Of a stretch of 64,000 nucleotides of DNA, positions 52,647 to 61,164 are shown one piece after another (the stretch's first letter is position 1; the number at the start of each line of letters is the position of its first letter). The notes below the pieces were generated by a model. The model made no database searches, was not told where the DNA came from, and saw nothing but the letters and a program-made list of their open reading frames with translations. The translations under genes were made by a program, and so were the position numbers. Where the stretch lies: NCBI GenBank assembly GCA_018268715.1, contig JAFDVZ010000003.1:472570-536569 (forward strand), read 5' to 3'. Source of the stretch: Acidobacteriota bacterium (GTDB lineage Bacteria; Acidobacteriota; Terriglobia; Bryobacterales; Bryobacteraceae).

Positions 52647-53105
52647 ATGACCGCTGTGTCAGGCAGTCGGCTGGACTATTCGGCGATCGAACAGGACCAT
52701 TCGGTGATCCTCGCCCTGGTCGCGGACATCGACGCGCTCATCCGTAAATCGGCTGATCGGGACGAGATTCTCGTCCGATTCCAGGAACTGGTGCGGCTCT
52801 CCGTCGAGCACTTTCTCCGTGAGGAATCGCTGATGGAAGCGTACGGGTACCCCAGGCTCGCGCATCACCGGCAGGAGCATCGGGAAGTGATCGACTGGCT
52901 CGGTCACATCGAGGATGCGTTCGTCGGAGGTTCGACGTTGTCCGCGCCCACCAACGAATTGACCCTCGAGTTTTTCGGCGCCTGGGTTTCCCGGCATCTG
53001 GCCCTGCTCGACAATCCGATGACGGCGTACCTGCGCAAACACCACGTCGACGAGCAACCGGAGCCCGCGGCGAAAGTCGACGATCTCGCGCAACACCTCG
53101 CCTGA
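52647..53105 (+). CDS. Bacteriohaemerythrin
   Basis: 152 residues. All seven iron ligands of the di-iron site are in register: His18, His55, Glu59, His74, His78, His117 and Asp122 (blocks QDHSVIL, EHFLREES, HHRQEHRE and RHLALLDN). Such proteins bind oxygen or nitric oxide and may carry or sense oxygen. It stands alone between tex and the tRNA gene, upstream of no obvious partner. Its presence fits the low-oxygen oxidase in the same window. Confidence 0.92.
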   Translation: MTAVSGSRLDYSAIEQDHSVILALVADIDALIRKSADRDEILVRFQELVRLSVEHFLREESLMEAYGYPRLAHHRQEHREVIDWLGHIEDAFVGGSTLSAPTNELTLEFFGAWVSRHLALLDNPMTAYLRKHHVDEQPEPAAKVDDLAQHLA

Positions 53106-53168
53106 GGGCGCCACAAATATCCCCGCACTGCGTTTTGGAAGCGGATTGTCTGTAGGAAACTGCGGATA

Positions 53169-53245
53169 TGGTGGGCGCTATAGGACTCGAACCTATGACC
53201 TCGTGCGTGTGAAGCACGCGCTCTAACCAACTGAGCTAAGCGCCC
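53169..53245 (-). tRNA. tRNA-Val (anticodon CAC)
   Basis: On the minus strand from 53245 the sequence folds as a complete cloverleaf: acceptor GGGCGCT with AGCGCCC, D-arm with AGCTCAGTTGGTTAGAGC, anticodon arm CGTGC-TTCACAC-GCACG with anticodon CAC, and T-arm with GGTTCGAGTCC. The 3' CCA is encoded (53169-53171). The gene reads away from the phage-like region. Confidence 0.97.
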
Positions 53246-53298
53246 GGCAAGCGGAAACTTCAGTGTACCAGACACGCGCCGGAGGCGCCGCCATTTTC

Positions 53299-54483
53299 TT
53301 ACGAGGCCCGGCTGGGCATGATCGAAAAATACTCGATGAATCGCTTCTTGGCGGAACTGGGGGGCGGCAACGGCCGCTTTTCGACGAGCGTCTGGGCCAG
53401 TCGCGCGAATCCGCGGCCCAGTTCGGTATTGGCTTCGATGGCCTTGCCGGCCGTCAGCGCCCGGTGGACGCCGTTGTAGTCGTTGGGGAAGGTCATCAGC
53501 ACCGGCAACCCGAGGATCTGCTCGATCTGCTCCGGGGTGATGACGGGCCGGTTGGAGACGCGGTTCACCAGCACGCTGATGCGGTCCTCAAGGTCCAGCG
53601 ACTTCAGGAACGAGTACTTCTCACGCGCCAGGTGGAGCGACGGGATCTCCGGCGTGCAAACCAGGAAGATCTTCTTCGATTCGTGCATGATCTCGAGCGA
53701 GTACTTCTCGAGGTTGCCCGACAGGTCGAAACACAGCGCGCGATAGTTCCGGCGCATGAAGTCGATCAGGTGGCGGATCTGGGCGGCTTCGATGCGGAAC
53801 CCGGGATTCAGTTTGCCGGCGTGCAGGACGTCCATGCGTCCCACCGAGGTGACCAGTTGTGGCCACAGCGCCTCGTCCATTTCGAGCGCGTGTTCGGCGG
53901 CGTCAGCGACACAGTAACCGTTGTCGAGCTTCAACATGAAGCGCATCATGCCCGAATTCAGGTCGAAATCGGACAGGATTACGGACGTTTCGGGGATGTT
54001 CGACAGCGCCACGGCCACGTTCAGGGCGATGGTCGACGCGCCCACGCCCGCCTTGGAGGGCAGGAACGAATAGACCATGTCGCTGGTCTGGAAGCTCGGC
54101 GGGCGCTTGGCCAGCATATCCTGGATGCGGTGCAACGCCTCTTCGAGCTGGTTCGGATTGAACGGCAGGGCGACGAATTCTCGGATGCCGGCGCGCATGG
54201 ATTCGAGAAGCACCTCGGGATCCGAGGCGCGGCTGATCGCGATGATCTGCACACCGGGAGCGTTCGATTCCACCTGTTTGACGAGTTCCGCCGCCCGGGC
54301 CATCGATTCCGTGCTGAGGAAGATGATTTCCGGCGCCGCGGCTCTCAGCAGCCTGGTCAATTCGACCAGGTCCGGATAGTGATCGACGGTGCGAACGACG
54401 CCGACCCGACCGACTTCGGTCAGCGAACGTTCCAGCCGTAAGGCCAGATCTTCGTCTCCGCAAATAATGACACCGCGCAGCAT
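53299..54483 (-). CDS. cpaE: CpaE-like MinD/ParA-type ATPase with N-terminal receiver-like domain
   Basis: 394 residues from ATG 54483 (GGAG five bases upstream; a GTG two codons earlier is less likely). Residues 1-125 have the receiver fold of CpaE, without a clear phosphoacceptor Asp. The ATPase domain has a deviant Walker A, SKAGVGAST (about 143-151), and a DFDLNSG Walker-type strand. CpaE localises Flp/Tad pilus assembly at the pole. No tad genes are near, so the orphan copy may belong to an unlinked pilus cluster. Confidence 0.85.
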   Translation of the reverse strand: MLRGVIICGDEDLALRLERSLTEVGRVGVVRTVDHYPDLVELTRLLRAAAPEIIFLSTESMARAAELVKQVESNAPGVQIIAISRASDPEVLLESMRAGIREFVALPFNPNQLEEALHRIQDMLAKRPPSFQTSDMVYSFLPSKAGVGASTIALNVAVALSNIPETSVILSDFDLNSGMMRFMLKLDNGYCVADAAEHALEMDEALWPQLVTSVGRMDVLHAGKLNPGFRIEAAQIRHLIDFMRRNYRALCFDLSGNLEKYSLEIMHESKKIFLVCTPEIPSLHLAREKYSFLKSLDLEDRISVLVNRVSNRPVITPEQIEQILGLPVLMTFPNDYNGVHRALTAGKAIEANTELGRGFARLAQTLVEKRPLPPPSSAKKRFIEYFSIMPSRAS

Positions 54484-54524
54484 CAGCACTCCCCGCTTTT
54501 AAGCCTAGAGACTTCGCTGGTCAC

Positions 54525-54536
54525 CAACAATTGTTG
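54525..54536. promoter_or_regulatory. 12-bp perfect palindrome upstream of cpaE
   Basis: CAACAATTGTTG is self-complementary and lies about 42 bases upstream of the cpaE start, in the spacer between cpaE and the phage-like module. The position is right for an operator of cpaE; no bound factor is known. Confidence 0.4.
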
Positions 54537-54800
54537 AATGTGCGTATTTTGCCTAGCACAGGACCTTAGTTGGCGCTGGCGCCCTCGTACTTCAGCCTAG
54601 GGCGATCGGCTTAGGACGGCCCCGAATAGCCGTACCGGGTGGATTTTTCGATTTTTGACTACCCCGGAAATGGCCATTCACAAAAAATAAAAAAAACGTA
54701 ATCCATTGATTCCATTGGCTTTCTGACATCCACTTTCCACCCGGTCCGCTGGACAGGATGGTACGTTCAAGGCAGAGAGAAAAGGTTTGTGCGGTTCGGC

Positions 54801-54832
54801 GGGCGCCCCAAGGCGGGGCGCCCTTTGCTTTT
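54801..54832 (+). terminator. Strong intrinsic terminator or attenuator before the small terminase gene
   Basis: GGGCGCCCC (54801-54809) and GGGGCGCCC (54815-54823) form a perfect 9-bp stem with a 5-base loop (AAGGC), followed by TTTGCTTTT. It ends 3 bases before the AGGAGG of the next gene, so it would cut transcripts entering the module from the left or serve as an attenuator. Confidence 0.8.
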
Positions 54833-54843
54833 CAGGAGGAAGC

Positions 54844-55149
54844 ATGGCGAAGAAAACAGCCGGCGACTGGACGGATGAGCAATCCGGGACCTCGCCGGAA
54901 ACGAAAGGGAAGACAGCCTCCCGTCCAGGAGGCGCCACGCCCCGTAAGGGGTCCCGACTAAAGATGGTCCGCCGGCTCATCGCGAAATGGGCGGCCGACT
55001 TGGAGGAGCACCCCGGGAAGGCCGGGGTGACGGAACTGGTCCGGTTGTTGAGCCTCGAAAAGGAGCTGTCCGAGACCAGGGAAGACATAAAGGAAATCAA
55101 AGTGTCATGGGTAGATCCAAAGTCCGCGGAACCGTCCGGATCGGAATAG
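54844..55149 (+). CDS. Putative small terminase subunit
   Basis: 101 residues, with AGGAGGAAGC before the ATG. Lys/Arg/Ser-rich N-terminus; the C-terminal half has a helix pair (MVRRLIAKWAADLEEHPG and VTELVRLLSLEKELSETRE) that could be the DNA-binding and oligomerisation part. No clear family match by eye; the assignment rests on position, with the large terminase overlapping its end by 43 bases. Confidence 0.55.
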   Translation: MAKKTAGDWTDEQSGTSPETKGKTASRPGGATPRKGSRLKMVRRLIAKWAADLEEHPGKAGVTELVRLLSLEKELSETREDIKEIKVSWVDPKSAEPSGSE

Positions 55150-56402
55150 AATACAGCCCGCTGCCCTCACAGCGCCGCTTTCACGACAGCGCGGCGCGTT
55201 TCAAGGGGTTCTCCGGGCCGATCGGCTGCGGCAAGAGCCAGGCGTTATGTCACGAAGCGATCCGGATGCTGTTCGTGAACAACGGGCGCCTGGGCCTGCT
55301 CGGAGCCCCAACGTATCCCATGTTGCGGGATGCGACGCAGCGGACTCTCCTCGAACTGCTCGAGGAAAACCGGCTGGAATTCGACTCTAACAAGGCCGAG
55401 AACTTCATCGTCATGAAGGACACCGGATCGAAGCTCCTGTTCCGGTCCCTGGACGACTTTGAGCGGCTGCGCGGCACGAACCTGGCCTGGTTCGGGGTGG
55501 ACGAGTTGACCTACACGCCGGAACAGGCGTGGCTGCGCCTGGAAGGCCGCCTCCGCGATCCGAAGGCGAACCAGTTGTGCGGATTCGGGGTGTGGACTCC
55601 GAAGGGCTTCGACTGGGTGTACGACCGGTTCATCGCCAACAAGGTGGAAGGCTACGAGGCGATCATCGCCCAGCCGTTCGAGAACCGGCACCTGCTCGAC
55701 AAGGTCCCGGACTTCTACGACCGGCTGAAGTACAGCTACGACGAGCGGTTCTATCAGCAGGAGGTGCTCGGCGAGTACCTCAATATGACGTCGGGACGGG
55801 TGTATTACGCATTCGACCGGAGGAAGCACGTACGGGACCTGGAGGTCGACCGGAGCCGGCCGCTGCTGTGGGCCCTCGACTTCAATGTGAATCCGATGTG
55901 CTCGCTGGTGGCGCAAAAAGTGGGCGATTCGGTGCTTGTTTTCGACGAAATCGTGCTGAATCGAGCCAGTACGAACGACGCCTGCAAGGAGTTTGACCGG
56001 CGTTTCGGCCCCCATTCGGCGGGCGTCGACGTGTACGGCGACGCGAGCGGGGCGCGCATGCAGACCGCCGGATCGACGGATTACGAGATCATCAGCGAAT
56101 TTCTGCGGCGCAACGGCTATCAGTACACCATGCAGGTGCCGGCGTCGAACCCGGCCGTGCGGGAACGGATCGCCGTGGTGAACGCGGCGCTCGAATCGGT
56201 GGCCGGCCGCGCGCGGATGTTCGTCAGCCCGAAGTGCCGCGAATTGATCAAGGACTTCGAGCAGGTGGGCTACCAGGAGAACACGGCGATGATCGACAAG
56301 AATAGCGATCCCCGGCGAACGCATCTGTCGGATGCGATCGGCTACCTGGTCTGGCAGGAGTGCCGCGAACCGATTGGCGAACGGCGGGAGCGCCTGTTTT
56401 GA
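55107..56402 (+). CDS. terL: Phage large terminase subunit (ATPase-nuclease)
   Basis: 431 residues from ATG 55107. The packaging ATPase has a Walker A, GPIGCGKS (37-44), and Walker B, WFGVDE (Asp132, Glu133); the RNase H-type nuclease has Asp258 (LLWALDFN), Asp312 (VDVYGDAS) and Asp409 (HLSDAIGY). All catalytic residues are intact, so it could be a working motor. It cuts and packs DNA into the prohead, docking on the portal encoded next. Confidence 0.93.
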   Translation: MGRSKVRGTVRIGIEYSPLPSQRRFHDSAARFKGFSGPIGCGKSQALCHEAIRMLFVNNGRLGLLGAPTYPMLRDATQRTLLELLEENRLEFDSNKAENFIVMKDTGSKLLFRSLDDFERLRGTNLAWFGVDELTYTPEQAWLRLEGRLRDPKANQLCGFGVWTPKGFDWVYDRFIANKVEGYEAIIAQPFENRHLLDKVPDFYDRLKYSYDERFYQQEVLGEYLNMTSGRVYYAFDRRKHVRDLEVDRSRPLLWALDFNVNPMCSLVAQKVGDSVLVFDEIVLNRASTNDACKEFDRRFGPHSAGVDVYGDASGARMQTAGSTDYEIISEFLRRNGYQYTMQVPASNPAVRERIAVVNAALESVAGRARMFVSPKCRELIKDFEQVGYQENTAMIDKNSDPRRTHLSDAIGYLVWQECREPIGERRERLF

Positions 56403-56438
56403 GCGCTCGAGAAATCAGTGGAAAGGGAACGAACGAAA

Positions 56439-57842
56439 ATGTTCGAAATCGACCGGGAACATCCGGAATATAGGGCCAAAAAGGCAACTTGGAAGAAGTA
56501 CCGCGACCTGTACATGGGCGGCCAGCACTTTCTGGATAACGCGGCCGAGTACCTGATCCAGCGGAACAAAGAACCCATGGAGGTGTACAGCGAGCGTTTG
56601 AGCCGCGTGTTCTACGAGAACTACATCGGTTCGATCGTGGACTGGTACGGCGCCACGCTGTTCCGCCGCGAGCCGCTGCTTGCCTTTGAGGGCTCCAACG
56701 ACGCCGGCCGCAGATTTTTCGCCGACTTCACCGACGACTGCGACCTGCGGGGGACCGGCCTCACCGACTTCATGCGCAAGCGGTTCATCGAGTCGCTGGT
56801 GCTCGGCTCCAGCTACATCCTCGTGGATTTTCCGAAATCCCGAAGTCACGCGGGCAGCCGCGCCGAGGAGGATGAGTTAGGCGTTTCGCGCGCATATCTG
56901 GTGGGTTACTCGCCGGAGGACATCACCAACTGGAGTTACGACGAGAACGGCCGGCTGGAGTGGGTGGTGTTGAAGAACGAGCGCATGCGCAAGGACCGCC
57001 CCGAGGACGAATGGAGCATCGAAGTGACCTGGACGTACTACGACCAGGAGAACTTCCGCGCCTATCGCCAGGTGAAGAAGCCCGGCCAGTCGGACGGCAG
57101 CATCGAACTGATCGACTCCGGGGTTCACGGCCTGGCCAAGCAGCGGCGGGTGCCGCTGTTCCAACTCGAACTCCAGGACGGATTGTGGCTCCTGAACCGG
57201 GCCGGATCGCTCCAGTTGGAGCACTTCAACAAGTCCAACGCCCTGTCATGGGCGCTGACGATGGGACTCTTCGCGACGCCAGTGATCTATTCCGAACGCA
57301 AGTGGAATCAGATTGTCGGCGAGTCCTACTACATTCAACTCGGACCGGAAGACCGGTTCGGGTGGACCGAGCCGGAGGGGCGCGTCTTTGAAATCGCGGC
57401 CCAGAACCTGACTCGGTTGCAGGAAGAGATCTACCGGGTCTGTTACCTGATGCAGTTAGGCGGGCCGCTCGACAAGGCGAGCCAGTCGGGACTGAGCAAG
57501 GTGCGCGATTTTTCGATCACGCAGGAAGTGCTCCGATCATTCGGCGACAGCGTCAAGGACCTGGCGCGCCGGGTGTTGCGGGCGATCGAAGAAGCCCGGG
57601 AAGATGGGCTCCGCGTCGACGTGAGCGGACTCGATGAGTTCGACATCGGCGACTTCACCACGGAGCTGAGCGACGCCGAGCGGCTGCTTTCGCTCGGCAT
57701 CGAGTCGCCGACGCTCAAGAAGCAGATATTCCGGAAACTGGCCCTCAAATACCTGTGCGACGTCCGCCAAGACATCAAGGACGAGATCGCCGCGGAGATC
57801 GATGGAATCAATCCAAGGCCGCGCTCCGGACCGACCAGTTAG
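56439..57842 (+). CDS. Phage portal protein (DUF4055-like)
   Basis: 467 residues from ATG 56439; a GTG at 56418 is possible but the ATG has AAAGGGA before it. N-terminal helices (WKKYRDLYMGGQHFLDNAAEYLIQR) precede DWYGATLFRREPL, LGSSYILVDFP and DITNWSYDENGRLEWVVLKNE, which match the DUF4055 portal family. The C-terminal helix region (SDAERLLSLGIESPTLKKQ) would form the barrel. Portals form the dodecameric DNA channel. Adjacent genes fit a packaging module. Confidence 0.85.
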   Translation: MFEIDREHPEYRAKKATWKKYRDLYMGGQHFLDNAAEYLIQRNKEPMEVYSERLSRVFYENYIGSIVDWYGATLFRREPLLAFEGSNDAGRRFFADFTDDCDLRGTGLTDFMRKRFIESLVLGSSYILVDFPKSRSHAGSRAEEDELGVSRAYLVGYSPEDITNWSYDENGRLEWVVLKNERMRKDRPEDEWSIEVTWTYYDQENFRAYRQVKKPGQSDGSIELIDSGVHGLAKQRRVPLFQLELQDGLWLLNRAGSLQLEHFNKSNALSWALTMGLFATPVIYSERKWNQIVGESYYIQLGPEDRFGWTEPEGRVFEIAAQNLTRLQEEIYRVCYLMQLGGPLDKASQSGLSKVRDFSITQEVLRSFGDSVKDLARRVLRAIEEAREDGLRVDVSGLDEFDIGDFTTELSDAERLLSLGIESPTLKKQIFRKLALKYLCDVRQDIKDEIAAEIDGINPRPRSGPTS

Positions 57843-57853
57843 ACAGGAGAGTT

Positions 57854-58411
57854 ATGGAACAACCTCAAATAGACGTGCAAGCGATCGTTCGCGACGCCAT
57901 TCAGGAGTTCGTGAAGCAGGAACGCGCCAAGGCCGAGCCCGCCTACAAGGTGGAGCTCACCGAGGAGCGCAAGCGGCGGGAACAACTCGAACTGCGGGTG
58001 AACGAGCTGGTGGAAGAGAACAACCGCAGCCGGGCGCGCGCCGAGGAAGTGGAGCGCAGCAGCTCAATCCGGACCGAACTCCAGCGGTTGGGCGTATCCA
58101 AGGTCGACCTGGCGTACCGGGCCGTCAAGGACGAAATCGCGCGAGGCGAGGACGGCCGACTGGTGGCTCGCACGGATACCGGCGAGTTGCCGCTGCGTGA
58201 GTACCTCACGCACTTTGTGAACGAGAATCCGGAGCTGCTGCCGGCCCGGATGACCGGTGGGTCGGGCGCTGCGCCGTTCAGCAAGAACCCGGTGAACACC
58301 GCAGCTCAGGCGGATCTGGACAAGATCCGTCCGGGGATGAACCCCGAGGAGCTGGAAAAGATCCGGCAGGAGATCGCGCGGGTCGCATCGCAGACGATGC
58401 GCGGCGCCTAA
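57854..58411 (+). CDS. Probable capsid scaffold protein
   Basis: 185 residues from ATG 57854 with AGGAGAG before it. The middle is a long, highly charged coiled coil (about residues 15-75, Glu/Lys/Arg-rich), followed by a short ordered part and a Gly/Pro/Asn linker, then a helix at the end. Position between portal and capsid and the lack of a protease signature suggest a scaffold. No family name can be given. Confidence 0.7.
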   Translation: MEQPQIDVQAIVRDAIQEFVKQERAKAEPAYKVELTEERKRREQLELRVNELVEENNRSRARAEEVERSSSIRTELQRLGVSKVDLAYRAVKDEIARGEDGRLVARTDTGELPLREYLTHFVNENPELLPARMTGGSGAAPFSKNPVNTAAQADLDKIRPGMNPEELEKIRQEIARVASQTMRGA

Positions 58412-58499
58412 CTCCAGCCGGAACGCGGGCCGGCCGGGGTCGCCGTACAGCGGCCGGCGAATTCAAATAGCAAGTGATCACAGGAGAGGAAAGAAACAA

Positions 58500-59411
58500 A
58501 TGTCGATTATTACTTCGGCCAATGTCGCGAACGCGATTGTGAAGCTGGTGGCGGTGGATGCGCTGCCCGCCCTGATGGGGAACCTTGTCATGGGTAACCT
58601 GGTCAATCGCAACTACGAGCCGGCGTTGGCCCAGGCGGGCGACACCATCAACGTGCCGATTCCGCCGGTGCTGGTCGCAAACAACATCGCCGAAGGCGGT
58701 TCGGTCCTGCCGCAGAACCCCAACCTGGGCAACGCGCAGATCGTCCTCAATACGCACGCCGAGGCGACGTTCCAGATTCCCGACGTGACCAAGGTGCTGG
58801 CGGTGCCCGACCTGCTTCGGCTGTACATGCAGCCGGCGGTGATCGCCCTGGCCGAGAAGATCGAGTCGGACCTGCTGGCGCTGTCCTCGCAGTTCACCTC
58901 CAACGCGCCGCTGGGCGCCGCGGGCGTGCCGCCGACGGAAGCCATCGTGGACTCGGCCGAAACGGCCCTGTTCGCCGCGAAGGTTCCGGCCAGCGCTCCG
59001 AAGTATCTGGTGGTTGACGCCAACGCGTATTCGGCGCTGCGCCAGATCCCGCGCTTCAGCGAGTTCCGGACCGCCGGCGAGGCCGGTCTCCGCGCGCTCG
59101 TCGACGGCTCGGTGGGCAAGATGAAGGACTTCTTCATCTTCCGCTCGCAGTTCGTGCAGAAGACCGGCAGCGCTCCCTCCACGGTCCACAACGTCGCGTT
59201 CGCCAAGGACGCGATCGGTCTGGTGGTCCGCCGCCTGCCCCAGCCTCTTCCGGGCACCGGCGCCATCGCCGAGTACGCCGAACTGGGCAACTTCGGCTTG
59301 CGTGTGACGATGAGCTACCAGCCGAACACGCTGGCCCAGCAGTTCACCGTCGACGTGCTGTACGGTTGCGGCGTCCTGCGCAACACCATGGGCGTGCAGG
59401 TGCTCAGCTAA
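58500..59411 (+). CDS. Major capsid protein, P22-coat-like
   Basis: 303 residues, preceded by AGGAGAGG. The sequence begins SIITSANVANAIVKLVAVDALPALMGNLVMGNLVNRNYEPALAQAGDTINVPIP, as P22-type coat proteins do (a leading helix, then the N-arm and a beta segment after the NRNY). FQIPDVTKVLAVPDLL and ALAEKIESDLLALSS follow the family pattern. Tail phages of siphovirus type and GTAs usually use HK97 coats; the P22-type sequence is part of the same fold superfamily. Good evidence that this is a head module. Confidence 0.82.
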   Translation: MSIITSANVANAIVKLVAVDALPALMGNLVMGNLVNRNYEPALAQAGDTINVPIPPVLVANNIAEGGSVLPQNPNLGNAQIVLNTHAEATFQIPDVTKVLAVPDLLRLYMQPAVIALAEKIESDLLALSSQFTSNAPLGAAGVPPTEAIVDSAETALFAAKVPASAPKYLVVDANAYSALRQIPRFSEFRTAGEAGLRALVDGSVGKMKDFFIFRSQFVQKTGSAPSTVHNVAFAKDAIGLVVRRLPQPLPGTGAIAEYAELGNFGLRVTMSYQPNTLAQQFTVDVLYGCGVLRNTMGVQVLS

Positions 59412-59442
59412 GCGCTGAGTCATCGGTCGTCTGTTAGCAACA

Positions 59443-59475
59443 AGGCCGGTCCGAAAGGGCCGGCCTATTTCATTG
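59443..59475 (+). terminator. GAAA-tetraloop hairpin after capsid gene
   Basis: GGCCGGTCC (59444-59452) and GGGCCGGCC (59457-59465) pair as 9 bp with one G-T pair and a GAAA loop, flanked by an A-T pair, and are followed by ATTTCATT. It lies 32 bases after the capsid stop and could reduce read-through so that capsid mRNA exceeds tail mRNA. Confidence 0.7.
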
Positions 59476-59485
59476 GAGTGAACAC

Positions 59486-59812
59486 GTGGACTTACGAGCA
59501 TACTACCAAGAGCTTCGCGATGTCGAAGCATCCATCACCGAGGAATTCGTCGTGGTGGTCAGCAAACCCACTCCGGACGGCGGCAAGGCCGGCATCCGAA
59601 CCGAGGTCACGCCGGGCGTCGCCGCGCGCCTGGTTGTCGAAGGCCGGGCGCGGCTGGCGACGGCCGAAGAGAGCGAAACCTACCTGGCCGAGGTGCGCGA
59701 CACCAAGCAACGCTACGACGACGCGGTGGCCTCATCCCGCGTCCAGGTCACACTCATCTCCGATTCGGAGTTGCGGGCGCTGCGCGACAAGAACCGCCCG
59801 GTGAAGGGCTGA
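59486..59812 (+). CDS. Phage protein of unknown function between capsid and connector
   Basis: 108 residues from GTG 59486, with GGAG nearby. An N-terminal helix (LRAYYQELRDVEASI) and a beta strand (EEFVVVVSKPT) are followed by TEVTPGVAARLVVEGRARLATAEE and a coil (about 65-85). No recognised domain; position suggests a decoration, head-completion or adaptor protein. It overlaps nothing and has the same codon style as its neighbours. Confidence 0.65.
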   Translation: MDLRAYYQELRDVEASITEEFVVVVSKPTPDGGKAGIRTEVTPGVAARLVVEGRARLATAEESETYLAEVRDTKQRYDDAVASSRVQVTLISDSELRALRDKNRPVKG

Positions 59813-59821
59813 GGTGCATCC

Positions 59822-60619
59822 ATGTCGCTCTTCACGGACGGCCCTCCGGCCACAATCGACGATCTTCGCCGCTATGACAGCGCCGCGGACAGTCTGTCTC
59901 GCGACGCCGGCGTCGACTTGGACGCCAAGTTATCCGTAGCGGCCGAGGAGGTCGGCCAGGAACTGTTCACCTTCCTGCTGTTCCTGTGTCCGGCGCAGGG
60001 GTCCGCCGCGAGTCCGTATTCCAACACGCCTCCGGCCGAAGAAGCCAGGCGCCGGATCGGACTGGCGGACGTGGTGGTCAGCGAACCATTGCGGCGCTGG
60101 CACGCCATGCGCGCACTGGCCGGATTATACCGGGACCTGTATTGTTCGGACGTCACCGATCGCTACAAAAACAAATGGGACAGCTATGAAATCCTCGCAA
60201 AACAAACAGCAGAATACACCTTCTCGACAGGGATCGGCATCTGCCGAAATCCAGTCCCAAAAGCACCTGTTGCGCTGGTTAGTCAAACAAGCCAGACGGC
60301 AGCGCGCGTTGACTGCTCAATCTACCTCACGTGGGTGAGGGCGACCGGCGAAGAAGGCGCGCCGGGAGAGATGTGGCAGGCGTCCATGGGACCCGGCGAC
60401 CAAGTGATCGCGGCGCTGCCGGCTCCCGATGGAATCACCGGATGGAATGTTTACCTGGGGCTCGACCAGAACGCGGCGCTGAAACAGAATAGCGCCCCGC
60501 TGCCGGTGGACGCTCCCTACACAATTCCGACCGGATTAACGCATTCCGGCTCGCCATTGGGAGATGGCCAGAAGGCGGACATCCTGGTGGTGGAACGGCG
60601 GATGATCCCCCGGGGGTAA
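59822..60619 (+). CDS. Phage head-tail connector-like protein with a C-terminal beta domain
   Basis: 265 residues. The N-terminal 150 residues are helical (DSLSRDAGVDLDAKLSVAAEEVG; RRWHAMRALAGLYRDLY), like adaptor proteins that dock on the portal. The C-terminal 110 residues form an Ig/fibronectin-like strand set (RVDCSIYLTWVRATGEEG; DGITGWNVYLGLDQ). Two-domain connectors of this size are found in phage head-completion cassettes; the exact role is unclear. Confidence 0.6.
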   Translation: MSLFTDGPPATIDDLRRYDSAADSLSRDAGVDLDAKLSVAAEEVGQELFTFLLFLCPAQGSAASPYSNTPPAEEARRRIGLADVVVSEPLRRWHAMRALAGLYRDLYCSDVTDRYKNKWDSYEILAKQTAEYTFSTGIGICRNPVPKAPVALVSQTSQTAARVDCSIYLTWVRATGEEGAPGEMWQASMGPGDQVIAALPAPDGITGWNVYLGLDQNAALKQNSAPLPVDAPYTIPTGLTHSGSPLGDGQKADILVVERRMIPRG

Positions 60620-60621
60620 CC

Positions 60622-61122
60622 ATGGCGGACATTGCGATGCGCGTCAGCCGCGCGGCCGTCGAGCTTCTGCGCGCCCATGACAACGGGCTTCCGGCCGCGG
60701 TCGGCGCCCTTTCCACCGCCTCCGGGATCATTCACCCTCCGTTCCCGCCGGAGTTGGTCCGCATGTCGAACATCGCGGCCGACCTGGCGGAAAAGAGCAC
60801 CGTGGCCCGCTACCCGCAGGTCACGCTGTATTGCGACCGCGTCTCGAACCGGCTGAAGGAGAAGTTCCGCCGCTTTTCGGGGACTGTGACGCTGACGGCG
60901 GAAGCCCGCGTCTCCCACATCAACCTGGAAGGCATCGAGGACAATTCGCACCTGCTGGCGGACGCGGTCACCGAAGTTCTGGACGCGAACCGGGGCGACT
61001 GGGGTAACGGGATGTATTTCGGCGGCGCCTACGAAGTCTCCTACGGCCCCGTCAAGGCCGGCGGGAAGAACTTCATACAAATCACCAAGGTGACTTTCGA
61101 CGTGGAGGTCAGCTCCGACTGA
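60622..61122 (+). CDS. Probable tail terminator or completion protein
   Basis: 166 residues, starting two bases after the previous stop. A helical N-terminus (RVSRAAVELLRAHDNGLPA) is followed by beta-rich sequence (RFSGTVTLTAEARVSH; FIQITKVTFDVEV), the layout of small tail terminator/completion proteins. No motif gives a firm name. It lies between the connector and the tail tube as in tailed phages and gene transfer agents. Confidence 0.55.
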   Translation: MADIAMRVSRAAVELLRAHDNGLPAAVGALSTASGIIHPPFPPELVRMSNIAADLAEKSTVARYPQVTLYCDRVSNRLKEKFRRFSGTVTLTAEARVSHINLEGIEDNSHLLADAVTEVLDANRGDWGNGMYFGGAYEVSYGPVKAGGKNFIQITKVTFDVEVSSD

Positions 61123-61164
61123 AGCGGAGTCACCCGCTTCAGTCCGGACCAATGAGAAAATAAC

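Larger units (their letters stand above)
54484..54843. other. AT-rich intergenic region marking the boundary of the phage-like module
   Basis: This 360-base spacer holds no supported gene. It contains a palindrome (54525-54536), an A/T-rich stretch around 54640-54700 that contrasts with neighbouring DNA, and a hairpin at 54801-54832. A possible plus-strand -35-like TTGACT is seen at 54655-54660 but its -10 is poor. It is the likely location of the promoter for the capsid and tail genes and of any left junction; no repeat for integration is identified. Confidence 0.6.

Noticed and set aside
53169-53245. tRNA-Val as attachment site of the phage-like cluster
   Set aside because: The 3' end of the tRNA points left, away from the cluster, and cpaE lies between them. 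No repeat of the tRNA end was seen to the right within the window.
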